64,000 nucleotides of DNA from Phycisphaerales bacterium (GTDB lineage Bacteria; Planctomycetota; Phycisphaerae; Phycisphaerales; UBA1924). The stretch covers positions 186,001-250,000 of the forward strand of contig CAJPFG010000003.1 of NCBI GenBank assembly GCA_905339235.1. The letters run 5' to 3'. Positions 55,255 to 64,000 of this stretch are shown here, piece after piece. A program made the translations under genes and the position numbers. The notes under the pieces were generated by a model. It saw only the letters and a list, made by a program, of their open reading frames with translations, searched no databases and was not told the origin of the DNA. The first letter of the stretch is position 1; each line of letters begins with the position of its first letter.

Positions 55255-55559
55255 ATCGCACGCGTCGGGGCCGTTTCTGGCCGCGGGGCGTTTGGGGGCG
55301 GGACGGGCTGGTCCCGGGTGAGAAGGCTAGCCGGTACCCTTTATCGGTCAAGCGGGCGGGTGGGTGAAGTTCGGTTGTCGGGACCACCTGGCACTGGCGG
55401 CGGTTGGGCCGCGGCCAGCGTCGGGCCTCCGGCTTCGGCCGCGGCTTTCAGGCTTTCGGCCCTGGCGAATACCGACGATCACCACGACGGATTGAGGGGG
55501 GCGAGGTCGGGGGCTATCATCCCAGCCCGTTCCGTGCCGAACGGGCCCAGAGGTGCTCC
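55255..55559. other. 305-nt intergenic region before rpmE
   Basis: Divergent leader between tRNA-Asn and rpmE. It contains GC-rich inverted words (GGCCGCGG, CGGCCGCG), but I see no clear promoter, riboswitch or open frame with family similarity. Confidence 0.4.
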
Positions 55560-55787
55560 ATGAAAGAAGGCGTCCATCCGCGGTACTTCAATAACTGCAA
55601 GGTCTTCCACAACGGCCAGGTCGTGATGACGGTCGGGGCGACGGTGCCCGAGTTGCACGTGGAAGTGTGGTCGGGGTCGCACCCGTTCTTCACCGGCAAG
55701 CACACGTTCGTGGACGCCGCGGGACGCGTCGAGAAGTTCCAGCGCAAGTACGCCGGGGACTATTTCTCGAAGAGCAAGAAGGCCTGA
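55560..55787 (+). CDS. rpmE: Ribosomal protein L31
   Basis: A 75-residue protein (MKEGVHPRYFNNCKVFHNGQ). VWSGSHPFFTGKHTFVDAAG, RVEKFQRKYAG and a basic end match L31. The CxxC zinc pairs of the zinc-binding form are absent (one Cys, NNCKVF), so it is of the C- type. GAGGTG lies 5 nt before ATG. A strong intrinsic terminator follows. It belongs to the large ribosomal subunit. Confidence 0.95.
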   Translation: MKEGVHPRYFNNCKVFHNGQVVMTVGATVPELHVEVWSGSHPFFTGKHTFVDAAGRVEKFQRKYAGDYFSKSKKA

Positions 55788-55811
55788 GACACGCGAACCT
55801 CGATTCCACCA

Positions 55812-55848
55812 CGCCCGGTCGAAATCGGCCGGGCGTTCTGTTTTTTTT
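55812..55848 (+). terminator. Intrinsic terminator of rpmE
   Basis: CGCCCGGTCGA-AA-TCGGCCGGGCG forms a GC-rich stem with one mismatch, followed by TTCTG and eight T residues. It ends 25-60 nt after the rpmE stop. Confidence 0.9.
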
Positions 55849-55948
55849 GGGGGGTCAGGGCGCAACCCGCCGGTTGGCCATGAACGGACCAAGGTGCCAT
55901 TTCGGTCGCCTTCGGACGGGTCTGGCGCATGACTGCTCGGCGGCCGGG

Positions 55949-57325
55949 CTACCGCACCAGCCCCACCGGCTCGAATCCCTTCCGATACTCCCGGCGGACG
56001 ATCGTCTTGTTGGCCTCGGCGTGATTGGTAAACGCCAATCTCTCGCGGTCCCATTCCAGAACCTGGCCGGGGAACTTGGCGGCCTTCACCGCCAGCAGGC
56101 CCGGCTCGGTGCAGCGCAGGCCGATGTTCAACGGCATCCACAGATGGGGCGTGTCTTTGCCCAGGGCCTTGTCAACCCAGGCGTGCCAGTGGTTGAACTG
56201 CTCGTACGCGGGGAGGCCGGGCCATTGCATTCCGTCGGTCTTCTGGCCGTCGCGCCAAATCTCCAGCGGGCCCTCGGGCGCGAGGACCAGCGTGCCGCCC
56301 TCGCAGACCACGATGGTGAGGATGCCGCTGGGCCACTCGCCCTCGCCCACGCCGACCTGGGCGCGGTCGGGCTTCAGGTCGGAGTCGTAGAAGTAGAAGT
56401 TGCAGGTCGAGTTCGCGAACTTGTCGCCGCTCACGGGGTAGGTAAGCGTCGAGAGCACGCGGTCGGCGTGGAAGAACGAAAGATCGCGTGACGGCGTCCG
56501 CGAGCAGACCCTCTCGGGGCTCTGCAGTTCCGGGAACGCGTAGAAAAGCACGTCGGTCAGGTGGACGACCCAATCGGCGATCTGGCCGCCGCCGTACTTC
56601 CACCAACTGCGCCATTGGCGCTGAACCATGTTCGGGCGGCAAGGCTCCTCCTGAGCGCCATTCAGCCAGAGGTTGTAGTCAAAGCCCGCGGGCGGGTCGA
56701 TGGGGTCGCCCACCGGGCCGCTGGCGAAGTAGTGGCCGCCCGCGCGGGCGCCGCCGCCAAAGGCGATGTGCACCTCGATCACACGCCCCAGGCCGCCGCT
56801 CTTGAGGATGTCCACGGCCGCGCGGCGCGGCGCGTGCTCGATCCGCTGGGCGCCGGTCTGCGTCACCAGGTCCGGACGCTCTCGCACGGCGCGGCCGAGC
56901 GTTTCCAGTTCTTCGAGTTGCTGAACCACCGGCTTCTGCGCGTACAGGTGCTTGCCCCGCGAGAGCGCGAGCGTCATGATGCTGCAGTGCGAGTGATCCG
57001 GCGTCGCGACAACTACCGCGTCGAACTTGTCGCCGTGCTTGTCGAAGGCCTCGCGGTAGTCCGAGCAGGTAAAGGCGCTGGGATGGTCCTTCGCCGCCTC
57101 GGAGATGGCGTTGGCGTCCACATCGCACAAGCCCACCATGTCAACGAGCGGGTGGGCCGCGATCGTGCGGCGGTCGTGCCCGCCGATCGTGCCGACGACC
57201 CCGATGGAGAGCACGCGAAGACGGGTGTCGCGCAGGGCCGCGAACAGGCGCGGCCCTGTGAGGGCGACGGCGCCCGCGGCGGTGATGTGCCGGACAAACT
57301 GACGACGGGAGATCTTGCTGTTCAT
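55949..57325 (-). CDS. Tat-exported Gfo/Idh/MocA family oxidoreductase
   Basis: About 458 residues from the ATG at 57325. The N terminus SRRQFVRHITAAGAVALTGP is a twin-arginine signal. The Rossmann part has RVLSIGVVGTIGGHDRRTIA and CDVDANAISEAAKDHPSA; the EKP-type motif appears as LYAQKPVVQQLEELETLGRA, with the active-site Lys. The rest is the Gfo/Idh/MocA C-terminal domain. Such exported NAD(P)-dependent sugar-related oxidoreductases are abundant in planctomycetes. Substrate unknown. Confidence 0.9.
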   Translation of the reverse strand: MNSKISRRQFVRHITAAGAVALTGPRLFAALRDTRLRVLSIGVVGTIGGHDRRTIAAHPLVDMVGLCDVDANAISEAAKDHPSAFTCSDYREAFDKHGDKFDAVVVATPDHSHCSIMTLALSRGKHLYAQKPVVQQLEELETLGRAVRERPDLVTQTGAQRIEHAPRRAAVDILKSGGLGRVIEVHIAFGGGARAGGHYFASGPVGDPIDPPAGFDYNLWLNGAQEEPCRPNMVQRQWRSWWKYGGGQIADWVVHLTDVLFYAFPELQSPERVCSRTPSRDLSFFHADRVLSTLTYPVSGDKFANSTCNFYFYDSDLKPDRAQVGVGEGEWPSGILTIVVCEGGTLVLAPEGPLEIWRDGQKTDGMQWPGLPAYEQFNHWHAWVDKALGKDTPHLWMPLNIGLRCTEPGLLAVKAAKFPGQVLEWDRERLAFTNHAEANKTIVRREYRKGFEPVGLVR

Positions 57326-57483
57326 GGGAACCCTCTCGGCCGTGGCGATGCACGCCAGTGCGCGACAGTCTACCGACTTTTGGCGTGTGTGGGCCGGCGT
57401 CCGGGCGGACCACGGGTCTGCCTTACGGTCGTCGGCGGCCCCGCGGAACTGCGGAGCCCTTCTCGACACGTGCGACGCGGTCC

Positions 57484-57843
57484 CTACGCGCGGGCCACCC
57501 GCGGGCTGGGCTTCAGGCTCAGCGCGATGAACGGCAGCGCCAGGATGAGGTGAAGCCAGTTGTCCGCCGGGTTCAGGTGGAGGAGATCGACCACCGCCCG
57601 AACTCCCGCGAAGCCGAGCACCGCCACCAGCGCGTAGACGATCCCGAACACCAGCGAGACGACTCGCGCGACCGGGAGATCGGCGAATCCCGCGGCGAAG
57701 AGGCCCAGGCCCGAGAGCAGGTGCACCACGTTGTGGGCCGTGTTTACGTGAAATATCAGGACGCGCTCACCGTCGAGGAACCCCCATATCGCGATCAGAA
57801 TGAACACGACCCCTGATACCCGCAGGAAGGAGTGGAGCGACAT
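57484..57843 (-). CDS. DUF4383 membrane protein
   Basis: A 119-residue protein with four transmembrane helices. NTAHNVVHLLSGLGLFAAGF and LNPADNWLHLILALPFIALS show the family's paired His/Asn pattern. Function unknown. AGGAG lies 9 nt before the ATG. It follows the BON-domain gene by about 105 nt. Confidence 0.85.
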   Translation of the reverse strand: MSLHSFLRVSGVVFILIAIWGFLDGERVLIFHVNTAHNVVHLLSGLGLFAAGFADLPVARVVSLVFGIVYALVAVLGFAGVRAVVDLLHLNPADNWLHLILALPFIALSLKPSPRVARA

Positions 57844-57948
57844 CGGTGATACTCCTATTAACGCGGAACACGGGAAGCCGTCCTCCCGGTGGGGACCGGG
57901 AGGAAAGCAAGGTGGCGAGATCCCCAGCGCGGGGGTCCCGAGGGTTCT

Positions 57949-58947
57949 CTACTCGCGGCGCGCGCCGGCGCCCGTCTTCTGCTGGCTGCCGGGCGATCCG
58001 GAGGATTGTGCGTTCCCGCTCGCGCCCGTGGAACTCCGCTCGGAGCGCGACGAATCGGCCTTCTTGATCCGAACCTGATTCTCCACATCCTGCACGCCCG
58101 AAACTTCCGCCGCGATCTGCTCGATGCGGTGTTTGTCGCGTCGGTCTTCCACCTCGCCGGTCAGCACCACGACGGCCTCCTTCACCTTGACATCGACCTC
58201 GCCGGCATCGATGCCGTCGTCCATGATGCGCTCGCACACGTCCTCCTGAATGCGGTCGTCGGAGCGCTTGTAGCCCTTCGGCGCGGTGCCCCGGCGACGC
58301 TGGGCCGAGCGTCCCCAAGTCTCCTGGCTCGAGCGATCTCCTATCGTGCCGAACCGCGCCATCCCGCCTCGCTGCCGGCTCTCCTGCGAGTAGTCCGGAT
58401 ACCCGCCGCGAGCATCGCCCCACTCGCCGAAACCGCCCTGGTCCGCGCTCCAGTGTCCCGGCCCGCGCTGCGCCCCTTGCTGGTACCCACCGTACTGCTC
58501 GCCGTATTCCTGGCCGCGCCAGTTCTGCTCGTTCCACGGTCTTGCCGGGCCGTAGGTGCCGCCCTGGCTTGGGTAGTAGTACGACTGGCCGTAGCCGGTG
58601 CCCTGCCCTTGGGCGCTCTGGCCGTAGCCGGATCCTTGCCCGATTGCGCCGCCGGAAGTGCCACCCCACGACTCGCCGAAGCGTCCCTGCCCGTATCCGC
58701 CGGGACCGTTACCGCTTCGCGAGGGGTAGCGTCCGTCGTCGTAATCTCGCGGCCTGCTTTCGGATCCGGGGCGCGCATATCCCACGTCGCCCTCCGAGGG
58801 GTACCTCGCGCCGTATCGGTCCTGGCTCTCCCAGCCGCGCCTCGAATCCCAGTCGAATCGCCCGCCCTGATTGCGTTCCCGCCAATCGCGGTCTTCGATC
58901 CGCTCGGCCGTGCGCTCGCCCTGCTCTCTGTTGTCGTAGTTCCGCAT
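57949..58947 (-). CDS. BON-domain protein with Gly/Tyr/Arg-rich N-terminal region
   Basis: About 332 residues from the ATG at 58947 (MRNYDNREQGERTAERIEDR). Residues 1-210 are low-complexity, rich in Gly, Tyr, Arg, Ser and Gln (GYGQSYYYPSQGG), like RNA-binding or surface-exposed disordered segments. Residues ~215-295 are one BON domain: SDDRIQEDVCERIMDDGIDA, VDVKVKEAVVVLTGEVEDRR and IAAEVSGVQDVENQVRIKK. BON domains bind phospholipid or membranes. It has no signal peptide. A stress-related envelope role is possible. Confidence 0.82.
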   Translation of the reverse strand: MRNYDNREQGERTAERIEDRDWRERNQGGRFDWDSRRGWESQDRYGARYPSEGDVGYARPGSESRPRDYDDGRYPSRSGNGPGGYGQGRFGESWGGTSGGAIGQGSGYGQSAQGQGTGYGQSYYYPSQGGTYGPARPWNEQNWRGQEYGEQYGGYQQGAQRGPGHWSADQGGFGEWGDARGGYPDYSQESRQRGGMARFGTIGDRSSQETWGRSAQRRRGTAPKGYKRSDDRIQEDVCERIMDDGIDAGEVDVKVKEAVVVLTGEVEDRRDKHRIEQIAAEVSGVQDVENQVRIKKADSSRSERSSTGASGNAQSSGSPGSQQKTGAGARRE

Positions 58948-59111
58948 AAATAAAGTCCTTTCGAGATCCCCAAAGTGGGCGGCAAAGGGGCCCGCGCGGA
59001 CCAGTTTCATCGCCGCCCGACTCAAAGTGGGATCTCTGCATCACAGGTATCCGACCCAGATGAGCGGACGAACGGCTTTCGGCTGAAAGCGACTTAATGG
59101 CGCGACGCACC

Positions 59112-62100
59112 TCACGCCTGCGCGGCCACGCCTACTTCCCCTTCGTGATCTGCCGGTGTTGTCGCGAGCGGCTGCGCTGTTTCACGCGCGCTCGCCGCCC
59201 GATGACCCAAATACCGCCCGAGCGCCTGCACCGCCTGGTCCGCGCCGCGAAATACCGGGATGCCGCGTTCGCGGATCCGCTGGACCAGCGGCTCATACGC
59301 CGCGCCCGAATCCACCGTCGCCGCGACCGGCTTGTCCGACGCCCCTGCGAGGCGGACCAGCATGTCCGCGATCGATTCGTGCTTTTCGATCTCGTCGGGA
59401 GTGGTCGCCAACGCGGGGGTCAGCGGCACCGCCGACACGAGCAGCGCGTCGATCTCTTCGCAATCCAGCAGGACCCTTGCCGCGGCCTCGTACGCCGCTT
59501 CGTTGGCCATCGGCGTGAGGTCCAAGGGGTTGCGCGCGTTCACCAGCCCCGCGAGGTGGTGCCGCCCGAGCACCTGCTCGATCTGGGCGCGGGTTTCTTC
59601 GGACAACTCCGGGAGTTGCAGTTCGTACCGGGGTCCGCGCACGCGATCCGCGATGCCGACGGTCTCGAATCCGGCATTCGAGACGGCCGCGAGCCTCGTC
59701 CCCCCGATGCGCTTGCCGTGGAATGCCGCCGACACGGCGAGCAGTTGCTCGAACTCGGCGAAGGAGTCGGCAACCAGCGCCCCCGCGGCGGTCGCGCCCG
59801 CTTCACAGATGTCGTAGTCCCCCGCAACGGACGCGGTGTGCCCCGCCGCGGCGTCGCGACCCTGGTCGGTGCGGCCCGCCTTGTAGAACACCACGCTCTT
59901 GCCGCCCTGGGTGATCCGACGCACCGCCTGCAGCATCTCCAGCCCGTCAAGATCGTTGAATCCCTCGACGTAGACCCCGATCGTGTGGATGTCCGCGCGA
60001 TCCCCCACCGCCCGCACCACGTCGGCGATCGTCAGGTCCGCCTGATTCCCGATCGACACCGTGATCCGCGGGTCCAGCGTCTGCAAGTTGCTCAAGCGCG
60101 TGATGATGAACGCCCCGCTCTGGGAGAGCAGCGCCACGCCGCGCCCCGGGGCCTGTCGCCGCGGGTCGAGTTTGTTCGCGGGGATGAAGAACGTGTCGTA
60201 CTTCCCGGGGCGGGACTGCACACCCAGGCAGTTGGGCCCGAGCACCACGGGCCCGCCGCCCGGCGTGTCGCGCCCTCGCGCCAGCGACTCGCGCACGCGC
60301 CTCAGGATCTCCTCGCTGCCCCGCGTTTCGCCGGCGCCGCCGGGGATCACGATCGCCGAGCGCACGTTGCCCGAATCCACGCATTCGTCGATGATCCCGG
60401 GCAGGTGGTCCGCGGCGGTCGCGATCACCAGCAGGTCGGTTTCACCCGGCAGCGCTCCGATCGAAGGCACACACGCCACGCCGTCGATCGCGTCGTGCCC
60501 CGCCTTGACGACCCGCACGCTCGCGCGATCGAACCCGCACTCGATGATGTTGTTGAGGATGATCCGCCCGAAGTTGCGAGTCTGCGCCGAGACCCCCACC
60601 ACCGCGATCGCCCGCGGCTCGAGCATGTGCCGGATGTGCTGGATGGGCCGCGCGCGCGGGCGCGGCGTGGCGGTCGCCAATCGCCCCCGCCCGTCCAGCG
60701 GCACCATGTGCTGCTGCCGGAACGCGAAGGGATTGACCTCGAGTTCCGCCATGTCCGGCCCGGTCGCGCCCCGGTCCACGCAGAAGCGCCGCGCCAGCGC
60801 AATGAACGCCCGGAAGCACCGCAGCAGTTCGCCGTCCGACACGATCCGCCGGTGACCCCGAGCCTGGCCTGAGATCATCTCGTACGCGGCCGTGCGGCGG
60901 AACAAGCCGAAGAACTCCTCGGCCGTGGTCTCCGTGGCGACGGCCTTCGCGACCGCAACGCCGGGCCGCATGACGCGCGCGAGATACTCGGTATCAACCC
61001 CGCCCAGCCCGGCGGCGACGACCGGGCCGAACTCGCGCGTCGAACGGATGCCGACGAACAACTCCTCCCCAAGCCCCTGCCCGCCGCGCTCGACGCACTC
61101 CACAACCAGCACGCCATCGACCTTCGCCCCGCGCTGGCGGTGAAGGGCGATGAGCCGGTCGATCTCGCGCTTGACCATTTCGTACCGCTTGCCGCAGAAG
61201 ACCACTCCCTTGGCGTCGGACTTGTGAACGACATCGGCGGACACGATCTTGAGCACCACCCGCTCACCGGGGAACCCGGCGAGGGCTTCTTCCGAGATCA
61301 GGTTGTCCACTCCCAGGAACACATGGTGCGGAGGCGAAATCGCGCCGACGAACTGCACGATCTGGTACACCTCGTGCTCGTACAACTGCCGCCGGCCCGA
61401 CTCGTACACGTCGGCCAGCAGGCGCTCCACCGCGTGGGCTTCCGCCCCCGACAGCCGATCGTCGGCTTGGGAGGCATCAAACACCGGCCCGTCCGGTCGC
61501 TCGCCCGCGGCGAGGTGCTCGGGCTTGAGCGTGTCCACCCACTGCCGGACCGCGCGCGAGGACCCGCCGCGATCCAGCCCCTGGAGGTACGCCGCGGCGG
61601 CGCTCCGCCCAAACCGAAACGCCCGCGTGTTGACTTCCACCACCTTCCCGCCCTTTGACGCGAACATCTCCGCGATCGATTTTTCCAGTTCGTCCACGCG
61701 CAAGCACAGAAAGTGCGACGCGGCACCAAGCATCACGAGGTTTCCCGAACGCCCCGAGCCCGCCGCCCGCGCCAGCCGATCCGCATCCACGATCACGTGG
61801 CGCGGCATCGCCGTGATCCGGTCTATCACCTGCTCCACCGGCGGGTAGTTGCCGATGTTCACGAACGCATTGGACGAGGCCACAACCACTCCCTCGGGCG
61901 ACAGCATGTGGACGTACCGCAGCGCCTCCAGCGGCTCGATCGCGACCAGCACATTCACGCGCCCCCCGGGGATGAGGTCCGAGTGAATCTCCTCCTCCCC
62001 GATCCGCAGGTGCGACTGCACCGCCCCGCCCCGCTGGCTCATCCCGTGCACCTCGGCCTGCTTCACGTGCATGCCGCGCGCCGCGGCGGCGCCCGAAATC

Positions 62101-62162
62101 GCCTTCGCGATCGTCAAGATCCCCTGCCCGCCGACCCCCGCCATCATCATGTCCTGTTGCAC
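59112..62162 (-). CDS. iorB: IorB fused to ADP-forming acyl-CoA synthetase (beta and alpha halves)
   Basis: A 1016-residue three-part fusion. Residues 1-195 are the indolepyruvate oxidoreductase beta/POR-gamma domain (MMAGVGGQGILTIAKAISGA, AEVHGMSQRGGAVQSHLRIG). Residues ~240-480 are an ATP-grasp domain (VVLKIVSADVVHKSDAKGVV, MAELEVNPFAF). Residues ~500-1000 are the CoA-binding and ligase part (PRAIAVVGVSAQTRNFGRII, VVLGPNCLGVQSRPGK, AAAGHTASVAGDYDICEAGA with the phosphohistidine near 775). One chain could make aryl-CoA and convert it to acid plus ATP. It lies 12 nt after iorA. Confidence 0.9.
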   Translation of the reverse strand: MQQDMMMAGVGGQGILTIAKAISGAAAARGMHVKQAEVHGMSQRGGAVQSHLRIGEEEIHSDLIPGGRVNVLVAIEPLEALRYVHMLSPEGVVVASSNAFVNIGNYPPVEQVIDRITAMPRHVIVDADRLARAAGSGRSGNLVMLGAASHFLCLRVDELEKSIAEMFASKGGKVVEVNTRAFRFGRSAAAAYLQGLDRGGSSRAVRQWVDTLKPEHLAAGERPDGPVFDASQADDRLSGAEAHAVERLLADVYESGRRQLYEHEVYQIVQFVGAISPPHHVFLGVDNLISEEALAGFPGERVVLKIVSADVVHKSDAKGVVFCGKRYEMVKREIDRLIALHRQRGAKVDGVLVVECVERGGQGLGEELFVGIRSTREFGPVVAAGLGGVDTEYLARVMRPGVAVAKAVATETTAEEFFGLFRRTAAYEMISGQARGHRRIVSDGELLRCFRAFIALARRFCVDRGATGPDMAELEVNPFAFRQQHMVPLDGRGRLATATPRPRARPIQHIRHMLEPRAIAVVGVSAQTRNFGRIILNNIIECGFDRASVRVVKAGHDAIDGVACVPSIGALPGETDLLVIATAADHLPGIIDECVDSGNVRSAIVIPGGAGETRGSEEILRRVRESLARGRDTPGGGPVVLGPNCLGVQSRPGKYDTFFIPANKLDPRRQAPGRGVALLSQSGAFIITRLSNLQTLDPRITVSIGNQADLTIADVVRAVGDRADIHTIGVYVEGFNDLDGLEMLQAVRRITQGGKSVVFYKAGRTDQGRDAAAGHTASVAGDYDICEAGATAAGALVADSFAEFEQLLAVSAAFHGKRIGGTRLAAVSNAGFETVGIADRVRGPRYELQLPELSEETRAQIEQVLGRHHLAGLVNARNPLDLTPMANEAAYEAAARVLLDCEEIDALLVSAVPLTPALATTPDEIEKHESIADMLVRLAGASDKPVAATVDSGAAYEPLVQRIRERGIPVFRGADQAVQALGRYLGHRAASARETAQPLATTPADHEGEVGVAAQA

Positions 62163-62174
62163 GGGCGACTCCTG

Positions 62175-63893
62175 TTAATCCGGCCGGGCGTGGACCGTCA
62201 GGGGCGTGCACTCGCACGCCGGTGTGCACGCCGGCTCCTTGCCCTTGCGCTTGACGTGGATGCACGCGCGGCGCGGCACGATCACGCTCAGCCCGCGATA
62301 CTCGATCTCACGCCGGATCAGCGCCACGTTGGCCGCGTGGTTCTTCGGAAGCGGGTCGATCACGTGAAGATGGTCCGGGTGCACTCCCAGCCCGCGGATC
62401 ACGGCGATCAACTGCTCGCCGCAGCACATCGAATCCTGTGTCCCGGTCATCCCCACCGTCGCGTTGTCGAGCACGAACACGGTCATGTTGGCGTTGGCCC
62501 GGGCCGCCCCGATCAGCGGCGTCATCCCCGAGTGCGCAAACGTCGAGTCGCCGATCGTGCAGATCACCGGGTGCGCCCCGGCCTGCACCGCGCCGTGCGC
62601 CATCGCGATCGATGCCCCCATGTCCACGCACGAGTGCACCGCGCGGAACGGCGGGGCAACCCCCAGGGCGTAGCACCCGATGTCGCTGAACATGTACGCG
62701 TGGCCCAGCGGCGCCGCGGCCTCCACGATCGCCTTGAAACTGTCCGCGTGCGGACAGCCCTTGCACAACTGCGGCGGTCGGGCCGCGAGCCCCTCGAGCG
62801 GGAACGCCGGGCTCACGTAGGGCACTCCCAGCGCCGCCGCCACGCTGTCGGGGGTCAGTTCCCCGTCGAGCGGAGTATCACCGGTCAGCCTTCCCCGGAT
62901 CGACTTTCCCGGTATACCCAGCAGCCCGTTCAGCCGGCGCTCGATGAACGGGTATCCATCCTCGAACACCAGGATCTGATCGCAGTGGTCCACCAAGGCG
63001 CGGACTTGCGCCACCGGCAGCGGGTACCGGCCGATTTGGAGCGTCGAATCGTCATCCCCCGCGCCAAGGACCTCGCCCACGTAGTTGCCGGCGATGCCCG
63101 CGGCGATGATCCCTCGCTTCCCCGCCAAGCGCAGCCGGTTCGCGGGTGATTCCTCCGAATCTCGCAGCAACCGCGGCTGGAGATCGAGCAGGCGCCGATA
63201 TCTCCGCCGCGCATTCGTGGGCACGAGCACCCAGTCGTTGGGCTCCGGTCTTGGATATTCGCGGTGGGCCTGTCCGTTCGGAGGTGTGCCCGTCGCGGAG
63301 AGATCCCGGAGCGCGACATTCGCCCGGCTGTGGCATAGGCGCGTCACCATCCTCACCATCACCGGCAGCCCCACGCGTTCCGAGTAATCGAACGCCTCGA
63401 TCACCATCTCGTAGGTCTGCTGCTGGGTGCCGGGCTCGAAGAGCGGCAACTGCGCGAACTCGTGGAAGTATCGAGTATCCTGCTCGTTCTGCGAGGAGTG
63501 CATTCCCGGATCATCCGCGACGATCAGGACCAGTCCGGCGTTGACCCCCGTGGCCGCGGAACTCATGAACGGGTCCGCCGCGACGTTCAGCCCGACGTGC
63601 TTCATGCTGACCAACGCGCGGCGGCCGGCGTAGGACATTCCCAGGGCTTCCTCATACGCGACCTTCTCATTGGCGGACCACAGGGCGCTGATCCCGGCTG
63701 CGCTTCCCAGTTGGCGGACATGCTCCTCGACACACTCGAAAATCTCGGTGGCCGGCGTTCCCGGATACGAGAAGACCCCACCGATCCCGGCGTCGATGGC
63801 GCCCCGGGCCGCGGCCTCGTCGCCCAGCAGCAACTCAGCCTTCACTCCTGTGCCTGACGTGCTGGAAAGCCCGGATGTCCGTATTGATGACAT
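62175..63893 (-). CDS. iorA: Indolepyruvate ferredoxin oxidoreductase alpha subunit lacking the ferredoxin tail
   Basis: A 572-residue TPP enzyme. The N-terminal pyrimidine domain has YPGTPATEIFECVEEHVRQL and WSANEKVAYEEALGMSYAGR; the C-terminal TPP domain has CKGCPHADSFKAIVEAAAPL, FSDIGCYALGVAPPF, GDSTFAHSGMTPLIGAARAN. Normal IorA ends with two 4Fe-4S clusters (eight Cys). Here the end is ACIHVKRKGKEPACTPACEC, with no ferredoxin motif, so electrons may go to another partner. It is the first gene of the operon with the IorB fusion. Confidence 0.88.
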   Translation of the reverse strand: MSSIRTSGLSSTSGTGVKAELLLGDEAAARGAIDAGIGGVFSYPGTPATEIFECVEEHVRQLGSAAGISALWSANEKVAYEEALGMSYAGRRALVSMKHVGLNVAADPFMSSAATGVNAGLVLIVADDPGMHSSQNEQDTRYFHEFAQLPLFEPGTQQQTYEMVIEAFDYSERVGLPVMVRMVTRLCHSRANVALRDLSATGTPPNGQAHREYPRPEPNDWVLVPTNARRRYRRLLDLQPRLLRDSEESPANRLRLAGKRGIIAAGIAGNYVGEVLGAGDDDSTLQIGRYPLPVAQVRALVDHCDQILVFEDGYPFIERRLNGLLGIPGKSIRGRLTGDTPLDGELTPDSVAAALGVPYVSPAFPLEGLAARPPQLCKGCPHADSFKAIVEAAAPLGHAYMFSDIGCYALGVAPPFRAVHSCVDMGASIAMAHGAVQAGAHPVICTIGDSTFAHSGMTPLIGAARANANMTVFVLDNATVGMTGTQDSMCCGEQLIAVIRGLGVHPDHLHVIDPLPKNHAANVALIRREIEYRGLSVIVPRRACIHVKRKGKEPACTPACECTPLTVHARPD

Positions 63894-64000
63894 GCGTATC
63901 CTATATTAGCCGCGCTTCTCGCGCCGGGGTGCCGGGTTGGAGTCCCGGAGCCTGAAAGCGTTTACACTTCCTCGTCCGTACGGAGCGACGAATGCTCACC
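63894..64000. other. Upstream region of iorA and window end
   Basis: No complete gene. AATATAGGATACGC on the minus strand directly precedes iorA and could include a -10-like TATAGG. A final ATG at 63992 on the plus strand may start another gene beyond the window, but only three codons are visible. Confidence 0.3.

Overview
The window is high-GC bacterial chromosome, most likely from a planctomycete (Phycisphaerae-like). This placement is an inference from gene content: a Tat-exported Gfo/Idh/MocA oxidoreductase, a DUF2934 protein, a DUF2924 + large serine recombinase + HTH cassette, and a RMD1/DUF155 protein. No rRNA or phylogenetic marker is present beyond one tRNA-Asn and ribosomal protein L31.

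1-17,600 is an energy-stress or dormancy island. It holds three universal stress proteins, PEP synthase, an NhaA antiporter, a divergent phosphoketolase paired with acetate kinase, a zinc alcohol dehydrogenase, CBS, DUF2934 and HMA-like small proteins, a ribosome hibernation factor, and a histidine kinase with a LuxR-type response regulator. A 22-bp box (consensus CATCAGGGA, 2 nt, TTTCCGCGTGG) lies upstream of at least five and probably six of these units. For ppsA and one usp gene the box sits exactly 32 nt before the start codon. I read this as a regulon, plausibly driven by the local two-component pair. The sequence layout is direct observation; the regulator assignment is inference.

17,700-20,300 carries a methyltransferase and a RMD1 protein, separated by a 21-bp degenerate tandem repeat. 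20,400-27,900 is a plasmid- or phage-like module. It contains a primase-polymerase/DUF3987 replication protein, a nucleoside deoxyribosyltransferase-like protein, a sigma-like factor and an HTH protein, all joined by short start/stop overlaps, followed by accessory genes and a gene-free stretch with inverted TTGCGC repeats. A broken glycosyltransferase gene flanks it.

28,500-51,600 is a 20-gene copper/heavy-metal island entirely on the minus strand. It includes CopA, a CDF-like transporter, CsoR, a CopZ-like protein, a multicopper oxidase, two TolC proteins, a CusA/CusB pair, several metal-binding periplasmic proteins, and an electron-transfer trio (flavin/2Fe-2S reductase, b-type membrane cytochrome, seven-haem cytochrome c). 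Two nearly identical 17-bp palindromes at its two ends look like CsoR operators.

52,000-55,300 is a serine recombinase cassette next to tRNA-Asn. After it come rpmE, an oxidoreductase, a DUF4383 membrane protein and a BON-domain protein. The window ends with an indolepyruvate oxidoreductase operon in which IorB is fused to both halves of an ADP-forming acyl-CoA synthetase, and IorA lacks its usual ferredoxin tail.
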